Assembly: GCA_017540825.1 (NCBI GenBank)
Contig: JAFYAH010000028.1
Location: 1 to 44,587 of the forward strand
From: Candidatus Methanomethylophilaceae archaeon
GTDB lineage: Archaea; Thermoplasmatota; Thermoplasmata; Methanomassiliicoccales; Methanomethylophilaceae
Length of the DNA: 44,587 bases
Reading direction: 5' to 3'
Part shown: positions 14,950 to 23,378 of the stretch, piece after piece
Numbering within the stretch: the first letter of the stretch is position 1
How the letters are laid out: each line of letters starts with the position of its first letter
Notes under the pieces: model-generated
The model's database searches: none
What the model was told of the DNA's origin: nothing
What the model saw: only the letters and a program-made list of their open reading frames with translations
Made by a program: the position numbers and the translations under genes

Positions 14950-16315
14950 AGTCGAGCTCCTTGGAGAGGACCTCGACTATCTTCTTCAGGACCTTGATCC
15001 TCCCGTACTTCTTGTCCTCCGACTCCACCACGATCCAGGGGGCGAAGTCGGTGTTGGTGGCGGAGATCATGTCGTCGATGTAGCTCTCGTAGACGTCCCA
15101 CTTCTCGCGGTTCCTCCAGTCCTCGTCGGTGATCTTGTACTGCTTGACAGGGTTCTCCGCCCTGGCGTTGAAGCGCTTGAGCTGCTCGTCCGGGCTGATC
15201 TCCATCCAGAACTTCAGGACGATGCATCCGGTCTTGGTCATGAACTCCTCGAAGCCGCGGATCTCCTTCGCGGAGCGGCCGTACTCCTCCTCGGTGCAGA
15301 ACTTCTCTATTGGCTCCACCATCATCCTGCCGTACCAGGACCTGTCGTAGATGGCTATGTGGCCGGCCTTCGGCGTCTTCACGGCGAACCTCCACATGTA
15401 GGTATGGAGCCTCTCCTCCCCGGAGGGGGCCGCGACGGGGTTGACGTAGTATCCCCTCGGGTTCAGCGCACGGGTGACGCGCTTTATGGTGCCCCCTTTC
15501 CCAGCGGCGTCCCAGCCCTCGAACACCAGCGCGAGGCTCCTGCCGCTGGTGGCCAGCTTCCCCTGCAGCCTGTTCAGCTCCATGGAGAGCCTCTGCAGGT
15601 CCGACTTGTAGTTCTTCGCCTTCTTGGTCAGGTCCGCGTCCTTGCGGGGGTTCTTGTACAGCGGCTCCACCTTCTCCGTGGTACTGGGATACCCGGAGTC
15701 TATCCTGGCCTTCACGCGGTCCAGGAATATGCGGACCACGTTGTCAACCGTCTTTATGATGTTGTCGTCGACCTTCACTATGTCCCAGGGGGCGGCTGCG
15801 GTGCTGGTGCTGGATATCAGCTTGGAGGACAGCCGGCGGTTCCATATCTCGTACTTGGAGTCGTCGTAGAGGTATGAACCCTTGGGGCCGTTCATCCATC
15901 CGTTCTCGAGCACCCTCGTCTCGTCGCTGGAGTCGAGGAATATCTTGACCAGGATTATGCCGTTGTCCGTGAAGTAGCTCTCCAGGCCCTTGAGGAAGCC
16001 CAGGCGGTCCTTCTCCACGTCGGACTGCTTCAGCCACGAGTACCAGGACCTGTCGTAGACGGCGATCTTTCCTTTGGCGGGCTCGTGGCCCATCGTCTTC
16101 ATCGCCCCCCTGCAGTCCATCTTGTCCCCGGACATGAAATGGGAGTATGTGGCCACGCGGGGGTCCAGGAGGTTCATGAACTCGTTGACGACGCTGCCCT
16201 GGACCTTCTCGTCGCGGCACTCGAAGACCACCAGCACCGGCTTCTGCTTCTCAATGATGACGCGCTGGATGACCGTTATCTCGTCCTCCAGCTCCGAGCT
16301 GACGTTATAGACCAT
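14948..16315 (-). CDS. Two-domain polyphosphate kinase 2 (PPK2 class II-like, polyP:AMP phosphotransferase type)
   Basis: 455 residues with two tandem PPK2 domains. The C-terminal domain is intact: Walker A GWDAAGKGG (267-275), Walker B-like YDRSWYGR (323-330), lid motif ENPVKQYKITDEDWRNREKW. The N-terminal domain has lost Walker A (FECRDEKVQGS at 31-41) but keeps YDRSWYSW. This pattern is that of class II PPK2, which makes ADP from AMP and polyphosphate. ATG 16315 is chosen, 25 nt from a palindromic TATA; the upstream open frame is antisense to the neighbour and is rejected. Confidence 0.9.
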   Translation of the reverse strand: MVYNVSSELEDEITVIQRVIIEKQKPVLVVFECRDEKVQGSVVNEFMNLLDPRVATYSHFMSGDKMDCRGAMKTMGHEPAKGKIAVYDRSWYSWLKQSDVEKDRLGFLKGLESYFTDNGIILVKIFLDSSDETRVLENGWMNGPKGSYLYDDSKYEIWNRRLSSKLISSTSTAAAPWDIVKVDDNIIKTVDNVVRIFLDRVKARIDSGYPSTTEKVEPLYKNPRKDADLTKKAKNYKSDLQRLSMELNRLQGKLATSGRSLALVFEGWDAAGKGGTIKRVTRALNPRGYYVNPVAAPSGEERLHTYMWRFAVKTPKAGHIAIYDRSWYGRMMVEPIEKFCTEEEYGRSAKEIRGFEEFMTKTGCIVLKFWMEISPDEQLKRFNARAENPVKQYKITDEDWRNREKWDVYESYIDDMISATNTDFAPWIVVESEDKKYGRIKVLKKIVEVLSKELD

Positions 16316-16334
16316 AGCCACGTATCCGAACGCT

Positions 16335-16344
16335 TTTTTAAAGC
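16335..16344. promoter_or_regulatory. Single palindromic TATA box shared by divergent leaderless genes
   Basis: ttttttaaag with the symmetric core TTTAAA (16337-16342). Its centre is about 25 nt from the ppk2 ATG (16315) on the minus strand and about 25 nt from the GTG (16365) on the plus strand. There is no room for a second TATA, so one element probably serves both genes. Confidence 0.65.
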
Positions 16345-16364
16345 ATTGTCGACTATACCGGCCC

Positions 16365-17204
16365 GTGATCTCTGAAATCGAAGACATCGTGAGGCGCTCT
16401 GGGAAAAGGGTCAGAGAGGCGTCCGGGTTCACCGTCTCGGACAAGGGGACCAGGGAGAACCTGGTGACCTCCGCCGACGTGGAGAACGAGAGGTTCCTGA
16501 AGGAGGAGCTGCTCTCGCTCCTTCCGGGCTCCGTCTTCAAAGGGGAGGAGGGGGACGACGTCCCTGTCGCGAAGGAAGGGTACACGTGGATCGTCGACCC
16601 CATAGACGGAACCACGAACTTCTCCCGCGGGATACCGGAGGTCGGGATCTCCGTCGCCCTCATGAAGGACGCGAAGCCGTTAGCCGGCGTCGTCTACAAC
16701 CCGTTCACCGACATCCTGTACTCGGCGGAGGCCGGGAAGGGGGCTTTCAAGAACGGGAAGCCCATAACGGTGTCGAACCGTCCGCTGGAGGACGCCATCC
16801 TTTTCACAGCCTGGTGCGCCTACGACAAGAGCCTGTCCGCCCCGTGCTTCGAGGTGAGCGAGAGGCTCCACCCGGCATGCAACGACATCCGCAGGATAGG
16901 CACTGCGGCGGTGGAGCTGTGCATGATGGCCGAGGGCGCCGCCGAGCTGTACTTCGAGATCAGGCTGAGCCCCTGGGACTTCGCCGCGGCTTCCGTGGTC
17001 CTGACGGAGGCGGGAGGCCACATATGCTCCTTCGGCGGGCCGCTGGACTACGACCGCCCATGCCCCGTGATAGCCGCCAACACCCCTGGGAACCTGGCCT
17101 ATCTTGCCAGAGCCGTCGTGGACGTGTTCGGGGAGAGGCCGTACCGAGGTCAGGCCTTCAGGAGCTCCACGGAGGCCACGTTCTCGACGGCCTGGTCCTC
17201 GTAA
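16365..17204 (+). CDS. Inositol monophosphatase/fructose-1,6-bisphosphatase family phosphatase
   Basis: 279 residues with the metal-dependent phosphatase signature: EEG (61-63), WIVDPIDGTTNFSRGIP (75-91, Asp78 and Asp81 as metal ligands) and the second motif SPWDFAAASVVLTEAGG. Archaeal members dephosphorylate inositol-1-phosphate and often fructose-1,6-bisphosphate; the substrate cannot be decided here. The start is GTG 16365, set by the shared TATA. The 3' end overlaps the convergent cgi121 gene by 55 bp. Confidence 0.92.
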   Translation: MISEIEDIVRRSGKRVREASGFTVSDKGTRENLVTSADVENERFLKEELLSLLPGSVFKGEEGDDVPVAKEGYTWIVDPIDGTTNFSRGIPEVGISVALMKDAKPLAGVVYNPFTDILYSAEAGKGAFKNGKPITVSNRPLEDAILFTAWCAYDKSLSAPCFEVSERLHPACNDIRRIGTAAVELCMMAEGAAELYFEIRLSPWDFAAASVVLTEAGGHICSFGGPLDYDRPCPVIAANTPGNLAYLARAVVDVFGERPYRGQAFRSSTEATFSTAWSS

Positions 17205-17608
17205 GAGAGGAACCTGTCGTCCAGGCCCAGCGCCCTCGCCTTGGCGTCCGTCGCCTGGACGAGGCTGTCGTCCCTCTCCATGCCGATTTCGTCCAGCCTC
17301 GGGTCGTCCACGTCCAGCAGTAGGGCGACGTACTCGTCCCTGCCGTCCTTCGGCCGCATCTTGGCGATGGCCTTCCCGATCTGCCTCTCCCAGGCGCAGT
17401 ACAGGATCACCTCGGTGAGCAGGGTCTTCGACCTGTTCGTGCCCTGCTTCATGGACCTCTCAGCATGGAAGAGCGCCGATAGAACGTGGTCCTTCCCGCA
17501 GACCGTGTCCGGATCCATGAGGACCACGTCGCCGCCCATGGACGTGAAATGCCCCACTATGGCGTCGAATCCCGCGCCTCCCCTGATCCCGATGACTTCG
17601 GCTCTCAT
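17150..17608 (-). CDS. cgi121: KEOPS complex subunit Cgi121
   Basis: 152 residues. The family hallmark CAWERQIGKAIAKMRPKDG and the strand EYVALLLD are seen. Cgi121 binds Bud32 and recruits tRNA in the KEOPS complex that makes the t6A37 modification. The other KEOPS subunits are not in this window. The promoter aaactataaag is centred about 26 nt before ATG 17608, so the mRNA is leaderless. It overlaps the phosphatase gene tail-to-tail. Confidence 0.85.
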   Translation of the reverse strand: MRAEVIGIRGGAGFDAIVGHFTSMGGDVVLMDPDTVCGKDHVLSALFHAERSMKQGTNRSKTLLTEVILYCAWERQIGKAIAKMRPKDGRDEYVALLLDVDDPRLDEIGMERDDSLVQATDAKARALGLDDRFLSYEDQAVENVASVELLKA

Positions 17609-17707
17609 GGACGGGCATAGTCCGGATGGCTTTATAGTTTGACGGGACGGCGGTAGTCAAACTTATCTAATAAAGGAGGCATGGCGTGACAGGAACGTGT
17701 GAGCCTA

Positions 17708-18640
17708 ATGACCGACGAATGGATCAGGATAGCTGCGCCCGCCACCACTTCCAACATAGGCGCGGGCTTCGACATATTCGGAATCGCCCTCAAGGAGCCT
17801 TACGACATCATCGAGGGAAGGAAGATCGAATCGGGGATAGTCATCACCGAGGTCTCAGGGCCCGGATCCGACTCCATCCCTCTAGATCCGTCCTCCAACT
17901 CCGTCGGGATCGCGGCGGCCGAGGTCCTCAGGAGATGCGAAGCGGACTTCGGGATCGAGATCAAGATAAAAAAGGGGATAAGGCCGTGCAGCGGGATCGG
18001 CTCGTCGGGAGCTTCCGCCGCGGGCGGGGCGTACCTGGCGCACATCCTGTGCGGAGAGAAGCTGAACCTCACCGAGCTGGTGCTCTGCGCCGCGCATGCG
18101 GAGGACGTGACGTCCGGCGGGTTCCACGCCGACAACGTGGCCCCCTGCGTGCTGGGAGGGTTCACCATCATCAGGTCGTACGAGCCTTTCGAGGTCATAA
18201 GCATAAAGCCGCCGGAGGACCTGGGCGTAGTGGTCGCCATGCCCGACGTGCTGGTCCCCACCAAGGAGTCCAGGGCGGTCCTCCCGAAGGAGGTCGGCGT
18301 GAAGGACCTGGTGTTCCATGTCGGGAACGCCTCGTGCCTCGTGTACGCGATGATGTCCGGGGACCTGGGCCTCATCGGAAGGTCCGTCAAGGATGCGGTC
18401 TTCGAACCTGCCAGGGCGCATCTTGTGCCGCACCTGAAGCAGGCCGAGTCCGCCGCCATGTCCCACGGCGCCCTGGTGTCCTTCCTGGGAGGGTCGGGGC
18501 CCTGCATAATATCCTTCTACGACAAGGGCTCGCACAACGGCGACCAGATAGCCGACAGCATAAAGTCGCTGTATGCTGAGAACGGAATGAAATGCGACAC
18601 CTGGGTCACGGAATGCGGTTCCGGATGCAGGAGGATTTGA
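17708..18640 (+). CDS. thrB: Homoserine kinase (GHMP family)
   Basis: 310 residues from ATG 17708 (GTG 17699 is an alternative). GHMP motifs are APATTSNIGAGFDIFG at the N-terminus, the phosphate-binding loop PCSGIGSSGASAAGG (about residues 97-111) and a C-terminal GGSGPCIISF. It phosphorylates homoserine, the substrate for the next gene. The stop is one base from thrC, so the two form a thrBC operon. Confidence 0.94.
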   Translation: MTDEWIRIAAPATTSNIGAGFDIFGIALKEPYDIIEGRKIESGIVITEVSGPGSDSIPLDPSSNSVGIAAAEVLRRCEADFGIEIKIKKGIRPCSGIGSSGASAAGGAYLAHILCGEKLNLTELVLCAAHAEDVTSGGFHADNVAPCVLGGFTIIRSYEPFEVISIKPPEDLGVVVAMPDVLVPTKESRAVLPKEVGVKDLVFHVGNASCLVYAMMSGDLGLIGRSVKDAVFEPARAHLVPHLKQAESAAMSHGALVSFLGGSGPCIISFYDKGSHNGDQIADSIKSLYAENGMKCDTWVTECGSGCRRI

Positions 18641-18641
18641 A

Positions 18642-19859
18642 ATGGCAGCACACAAAGTCATCTGCTGGGACTGCGGAGCCGAGGTGGACGACCCGTTCGT
18701 CAACATCTGCCCCAGATGCGGCGGCCTACTGACCGTCAAGATGGACCTGGAGAAGGTCAAGGAGATGAGGCCGGAGGACCTCCGCAAGACCCCCATCGGA
18801 GTCTGGAGGTACGCCCCGTTCATGCCCGTGGACCCCGCCCACAAGGTATCGATCCAAGAGGGAGGGACCCCTCTGTACCCCACCAAGGCCCTCGGGGCCG
18901 AGCTCGGGGTGGAGAACACGTTCGTCAAGTTCGAGGGGCTGAACCCCACCGGGTCCTTCAAGGACAGGGGCATGACCATCGGCGTCTCCCACGCCAAGGA
19001 GCTGGGGGCGAAGGTGGTCGGATGCGCCTCCACCGGGAACACGTCCGCCTCGCTGGCGGCGTATGCGGCGAAGGCCGGGATCAAATGCGCGGTGTTCCTC
19101 CCCTCGGGGAAGGTCGCCATGGGGAAGCTCGCCCAGGCCCTGTTCTTCGGGGCCAAGGTCCTGTCCATCGACGGGAACTTCGACGACGCCCTCGCCCTCG
19201 CCAGGAAGATGGCCGACGAGAGGAAGCTGTACCTTCTGAACTCCATCAACCCCTACCGTCCGGAAGGCCAGAAGTCGGTCCTGTTCGAGATAATGGACCA
19301 GCTGGACTACGACGTGCCCGACAGGGTCATCCTTCCCGTCGGCAACGCGGCCAACATCTGGGCGGTGTACAAGGCGCTCACCGAGCTCAAGGAGGTCGGA
19401 TGGATCGACAAGGTCCCCATGCTCACCGGGATACAGGCAGAGGGATCCGCCCCCGTCGCCAAGGCGTTCGCGGCCAAGAGGAAGGACTTCGACCCCGAGC
19501 CCAACCCGGAGACGGTCGCCACGGCCATCAGGATCGGGAACCCCGTAAGCGGAAGGAAGGCCCTCCATGCGATCTACTCCACCGGCGGATGCAGCACCAC
19601 CGTCACGGACGAGGAGATCATCAAGGCACAGCAGCTCCTGGGAAGAAGGGAGGGAGTCTGCGTGGAGCCCGCGTCGGCGGCTTCCGTGGCAGGGCTGAAG
19701 AAGCTCCGCGACTGCGGCGTCGTCGACAGGGACGAGCGCGTCGTCTGCATATGCACCGGGAACGGCCTGAAGGACCCCGACACGATCATAAACAACTGCG
19801 CCCCGCCCATAAAGTGCGGGAACTCCGTGGCGGACGTGGAGCGCATCCTGTCCCAGTGA
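18642..19859 (+). CDS. thrC: Threonine synthase
   Basis: 405 residues. It converts O-phosphohomoserine to threonine with PLP; Lys107 in NPTGSFKDRG is the Schiff-base lysine. Other PLP-site motifs are CASTGNTSASLAAYAAKAG and the glycine-rich STGGCSTTV. An N-terminal zinc ribbon (Cys8, Cys11, Cys23, Cys26) occurs in many archaeal threonine synthases. It directly follows thrB and ends at a clear terminator. Confidence 0.96.
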   Translation: MAAHKVICWDCGAEVDDPFVNICPRCGGLLTVKMDLEKVKEMRPEDLRKTPIGVWRYAPFMPVDPAHKVSIQEGGTPLYPTKALGAELGVENTFVKFEGLNPTGSFKDRGMTIGVSHAKELGAKVVGCASTGNTSASLAAYAAKAGIKCAVFLPSGKVAMGKLAQALFFGAKVLSIDGNFDDALALARKMADERKLYLLNSINPYRPEGQKSVLFEIMDQLDYDVPDRVILPVGNAANIWAVYKALTELKEVGWIDKVPMLTGIQAEGSAPVAKAFAAKRKDFDPEPNPETVATAIRIGNPVSGRKALHAIYSTGGCSTTVTDEEIIKAQQLLGRREGVCVEPASAASVAGLKKLRDCGVVDRDERVVCICTGNGLKDPDTIINNCAPPIKCGNSVADVERILSQ

Positions 19860-19867
19860 GGACGAAA

Positions 19868-19906
19868 GCCGGGCGGGAATCCCGTTCGGCCCTTTCCTTC
19901 TTTTTG
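19868..19906 (+). terminator. Hairpin plus T-rich tract after thrC
   Basis: An 11-bp stem (GCCGGGCGGGA with TCCCGTTCGGC, including two G-U pairs), drawn with a minimal loop, is followed by cctttccttcttttt. It looks like an intrinsic-type terminator and lies between convergent thrC and the Hel308 gene. Confidence 0.65.
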
Positions 19907-19912
19907 CTCTCC

Positions 19913-22225
19913 TTATCGCGGCGATCGGAAATCGAACAGGTTCGACTGCGAAGGGCCGCCCTTCCCTTTCTTGGAGGGGCCCTTCGGCTTCGGGACGGCC
20001 GTCTCCTCGGGAGCCGCGGCCGCGCTCTCGCCGTACTCCGCGGCCATCGCGTCCAGCATCGCCTCTTCCTCCTCGTCGGTCATCTCCTGGGCAGGCTGCC
20101 TGGATTCTGTGGTACCGAAGCGGGCCTTCATGCTCCTGGCAAGCGCGTTGCCTATCCTGGGTATCGCTGCCAGGGCGGCCTCGTCCATCGCCATGACGTC
20201 CAGCTCGGAGACGACCCCGTTATCGAACAGGCTCCTGGCCCTGCTGCGCCCGACGCCCCTGAACCCGACCAGCTCCATCAGCTCCTCCTTCACCCCGTAC
20301 TTGATGCGGGTTATCAGAGGCCTTATCCTGACGACGGCGTCGGGGTTGAATATCAGCGCGATCTCGTTCATCGCGTAGAGCATCCAGTCCATCATGTCCA
20401 CCCTGGACCTGATGTCCCCGGGCCCGATGCCCATGGAGTCCGTTATCGAGTCCTCCGGGACCTCCTCTATCCACTTCTCGACCAGCATCGCAGTCTTCAG
20501 GTCGCTGAAAAGGAACTCGGGGTCGTAGTCCTCTATCTCGTCCGGATCCACAAGGTATCTCCCCTCCATCCTGTTGGCCAGCGCCGCCAGGGGCAGCTCG
20601 TCGCACTTCTTGGGATACATCCCCATGACGTCCGGGGTCATAGCGGCGGCGGCCAGGATCTGGATGGCCTCCGTGTCGTCCGTCATCTTCATGACCGCAT
20701 CCCTTAGCAGGGAGGCCGAGACCGGGTCTATGCACATGTCCGAGACCCTCTTCCCGAACGGGAGGGCTTCTATCCTGTCCCCGTCGCGGACCACCATGCA
20801 TTCCGTCTCGAGGAACTCGACCGTGCGGTCTATAACCGACTCTATGCCGAACATCTGCGACGTGGAGCCGAAGAAGGTGTCCCTCAGGAAGTCGAGGATG
20901 GAGTCCTCCGACCAGGCGTCCCCTGTGGCTATCAGGCCCAGCATGTGACTCCTCAGGACCTTCTCGCCGAACAGCTTGGATGTGAGCCTCTCTGTGTCGT
21001 GGTTGATGTAGTCGTCCATCAGATGGTCGAGATCGTTCGGGTTCTTCGCCACCAGGACGGCCTCCCCGTAGGGGTCGTACCTAGGCCTCCCCGCGCGCCC
21101 GCACATCTGCTTGATCTCCATAACAGGGAGCGGCACGTTCCCCGCGTTGGTGTCGAAGCGGGTGGTGTCGCGTATGACCACCCTTCTGGCCGGGAGGTTT
21201 ATCCCCGCTGCCAGCGTGGGCGTCGCGACGATGCACTTTATCCTCCCCTGGCGGAAGCCGTCCTCGATGAAGCGCCTCTGCCTGTACGTCAGCCCGGCGT
21301 TGTGGAAGGCCACCCCGCATCTCACGCATTCGGCCAGCTTCCTTCCGGAGGCGGTGGACTCCGCGTCCCCTTCGAGTATGTACTCCTCCGCCGGCGTCAG
21401 GCTCTTGCCGACCATGGAAGCCAGAGGCTTGCTGAACTTGACCGCCAGGGCCTCCGTGGAGCGGCGGCTGTTCACGAAGACTATGCTCTGTCCGCCTTCC
21501 TTGATCGTCTGCTCCACCAGGCCCCACACCTCGTCCCTGCTCTGGGAGGCGACGTCCCTCCTGCTGCCGTCCCCGAAGAGTATCTCCCCGTCGAAATACG
21601 CGCCTTCCTTGAGCGGGATGGGGCGCCAGTCGCTCCTAACCAGCTCCGCGCGCAGCCAGTAGGCTAGGTCGTCGGCGTTGGATATCGTGGCCGAGAGCGC
21701 GATTACCTGCAGGTCCCTGCTCCTGCGCATGAGCTTGGTCAAGGCTACCTCCAGCGTAGGGCCTCTGCCGGCGTCGTGTATCATATGTATCTCGTCCGCT
21801 ATCACCAGCCCCACGTCGCGCATCCAGTCGCTCCCGTGGCGGATCATCGAGTCTGCCTTCTCGGAAGTGGCCACCACCACGTTGGCGTCCGCCAGCCCCC
21901 TGTCCTCGGAGTCCAGGTCGCCGGAGCTCAGATGGACCTTCACACCTAGCCCGGAGAACCGTTCGAAATCGTCCTTCTTCTCGGACGCGAGAGCCTTGAG
22001 AGGGACGATGTAGAGGACCTTGCGCCTCCGCTCGACAATGGCCTTGAGGGCCGGGACGTACCCGATGAGTGACTTCCCGCTGGCGGTAGGTATGGCGGCC
22101 ACCAGGTTCCTCCCTTCGAGCGCGAGAGGGATCGCCTCCGCCTGAGGGGGATGGAGCTCCACGAACCCCTCTGCCATGAGCGCCTTGGCGACGCTCCCGG
22201 GTATGTCCAACTCGTCTACTCTCAT
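19913..22225 (-). CDS. hel308: ATP-dependent DNA helicase Hel308 with C-terminal PIP-box-like motif
   Basis: 770 residues, superfamily 2 Ski2-like. Visible motifs: Q-motif region (LHPPQAEAI), motif I AIPTASGKS (44-52), DEIH (144-147), motif III SAT, motif VI QMCGRAGRPR, then winged-helix and ratchet regions and a helix-hairpin-helix (LVGFRGVGRSRARSLF, IPRIGNALARSM). Hel308 unwinds lagging strands at stalled forks (family knowledge). The last residues after a Lys/Gly/Pro linker read QSNLFDF, matching Q-x-x-L-x-x-F, a likely PCNA-binding peptide. ATG 22225 is the start. Confidence 0.95.
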   Translation of the reverse strand: MRVDELDIPGSVAKALMAEGFVELHPPQAEAIPLALEGRNLVAAIPTASGKSLIGYVPALKAIVERRRKVLYIVPLKALASEKKDDFERFSGLGVKVHLSSGDLDSEDRGLADANVVVATSEKADSMIRHGSDWMRDVGLVIADEIHMIHDAGRGPTLEVALTKLMRRSRDLQVIALSATISNADDLAYWLRAELVRSDWRPIPLKEGAYFDGEILFGDGSRRDVASQSRDEVWGLVEQTIKEGGQSIVFVNSRRSTEALAVKFSKPLASMVGKSLTPAEEYILEGDAESTASGRKLAECVRCGVAFHNAGLTYRQRRFIEDGFRQGRIKCIVATPTLAAGINLPARRVVIRDTTRFDTNAGNVPLPVMEIKQMCGRAGRPRYDPYGEAVLVAKNPNDLDHLMDDYINHDTERLTSKLFGEKVLRSHMLGLIATGDAWSEDSILDFLRDTFFGSTSQMFGIESVIDRTVEFLETECMVVRDGDRIEALPFGKRVSDMCIDPVSASLLRDAVMKMTDDTEAIQILAAAAMTPDVMGMYPKKCDELPLAALANRMEGRYLVDPDEIEDYDPEFLFSDLKTAMLVEKWIEEVPEDSITDSMGIGPGDIRSRVDMMDWMLYAMNEIALIFNPDAVVRIRPLITRIKYGVKEELMELVGFRGVGRSRARSLFDNGVVSELDVMAMDEAALAAIPRIGNALARSMKARFGTTESRQPAQEMTDEEEEAMLDAMAAEYGESAAAAPEETAVPKPKGPSKKGKGGPSQSNLFDFRSPR

Positions 22226-22283
22226 GCTAATCCAGCCGTATCCCTGCGTCGTAGATAATATGATGCCGCGCCTTAATAATTAG

Positions 22284-22292
22284 ATTTAAAAG
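22284..22292 (+). promoter_or_regulatory. TATA box of secreted transglutaminase-fold gene
   Basis: atttaaaag centred about 27 nt before ATG 22315 implies a leaderless transcript. A second AT-rich stretch (ccttaataatta, 22271-22282) lies just upstream and could serve the divergent helicase gene. Confidence 0.5.
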
Positions 22293-22314
22293 TAACTCCC
22301 TATATCGCCTACTT

Positions 22315-23325
22315 ATGATTTCTAGGACCGGCATTCTCCTGACGCTGGCGGCGGTGGCGCTGCTGCTGTTGCCGACGTCGTGCGCGGATGCTACCAGCTC
22401 CTATAACGAATACGCTTCCCAGCTGGACGAGAACGGAAAGGCGGTCTACGACAGCCTCTCGGTCTTCGAGAGCAGCCAGAGCCCGGTCCTCGACCTCAGG
22501 GCAGGCTTCCCTCGCGTGGTCCTGTACGCGACTGAGGAGGAGGCGAAGGATGCCGCCGTCCGGACCGTGAACGACGCCCTCGCCGCCAAATACCTCAGCG
22601 ACCCGTACGGGATATGGCTCTGGAACCTCCCGACCAAGAGCGTCGAGGTGAAGCCCGACATCACTGCTGTCAAGATAGAAGGCGACCAGAAGACGTACTG
22701 CACCGTCGTCTCGGCGTCGTTCTCCCTTTCCGTTCCGGAGAAGTACCAGGACAAGGTGCCAGAGGTCCTTGAAGCCGTCAAGGACGCCGCCAAGACCTTC
22801 GGAGGGAGCGACTCCGACAAGGCGAAGGCCATAGCCAAGCACCTCTCCGGCATAACCAAGGAAGACGAGGAGGGGGCCGTGAGCGACATCTACGACGCGC
22901 TGGTGAAGAGGTCCTCGTCCTCGTTCGGGATTGCGGCCGCCTACACCTACCTCGCCGCCCAGAACGGGCTGGAGGCCATAACAGCCAAAGGAGCGTTCTA
23001 CGGTAGCTCGGACAAGGGAAGCGCGTGCTGCTGGAACCTGGTCCATACGGAAGGCGCATGGTACGCCGTCGACGCCTCCAAGGGCCACATCATGGTAGGA
23101 AGCTCCACCAGCGTCGGCTCGACTCCTTTCATATCCGCCTACTCGCCGGACCTGGACATGAAGGACCCGAACGACCTGGACGCGCCGGACCTGAATAGGA
23201 CGGCATACCCTTATCCGGATGAAACGCCATTCTTGGAAAAGCACGGGGCGTTCATCCTGGTCGCATTGATGGTCGCAATAGTAGTCGCGTCCCTGTTCTA
23301 CGGGGCGCGCAAAGGCTACGCATGA
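22315..23325 (+). CDS. Secreted, membrane-anchored transglutaminase-fold protein lacking catalytic Cys and His
   Basis: 336 residues. An N-terminal signal segment (1-25, ending LLPTSCADA, possibly a lipoprotein site) and a C-terminal membrane helix (about 308-328) place the bulk outside the cell. Residues 195-260 resemble the transglutaminase-like core (AAAYTYLAAQNGLEAITAKG, CCWNLVH, WYAVDASKG). The usual triad is Cys, His, Asp. Here Ser203 stands at the Cys position, Cys238 at the His position, and Asp253 is kept. It is probably a non-catalytic binding or adhesion domain. Function unknown. Confidence 0.75.
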   Translation: MISRTGILLTLAAVALLLLPTSCADATSSYNEYASQLDENGKAVYDSLSVFESSQSPVLDLRAGFPRVVLYATEEEAKDAAVRTVNDALAAKYLSDPYGIWLWNLPTKSVEVKPDITAVKIEGDQKTYCTVVSASFSLSVPEKYQDKVPEVLEAVKDAAKTFGGSDSDKAKAIAKHLSGITKEDEEGAVSDIYDALVKRSSSSFGIAAAYTYLAAQNGLEAITAKGAFYGSSDKGSACCWNLVHTEGAWYAVDASKGHIMVGSSTSVGSTPFISAYSPDLDMKDPNDLDAPDLNRTAYPYPDETPFLEKHGAFILVALMVAIVVASLFYGARKGYA

Positions 23326-23378
23326 AATAAAACAAAGTTTTTATACAAGTACAAACAGTTCCAAGGGGTCATCGAATC

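Noticed and set aside
16316-16663. N-terminal extension of the PPK2 gene
   Set aside because: It is antisense to the phosphatase gene, and the shared TATA sets the start at 16315.
18716-20707. 663-aa plus-strand frame across thrC and hel308
   Set aside because: It crosses two recognised genes and the terminator in another frame, with Arg/Gly-rich composition.
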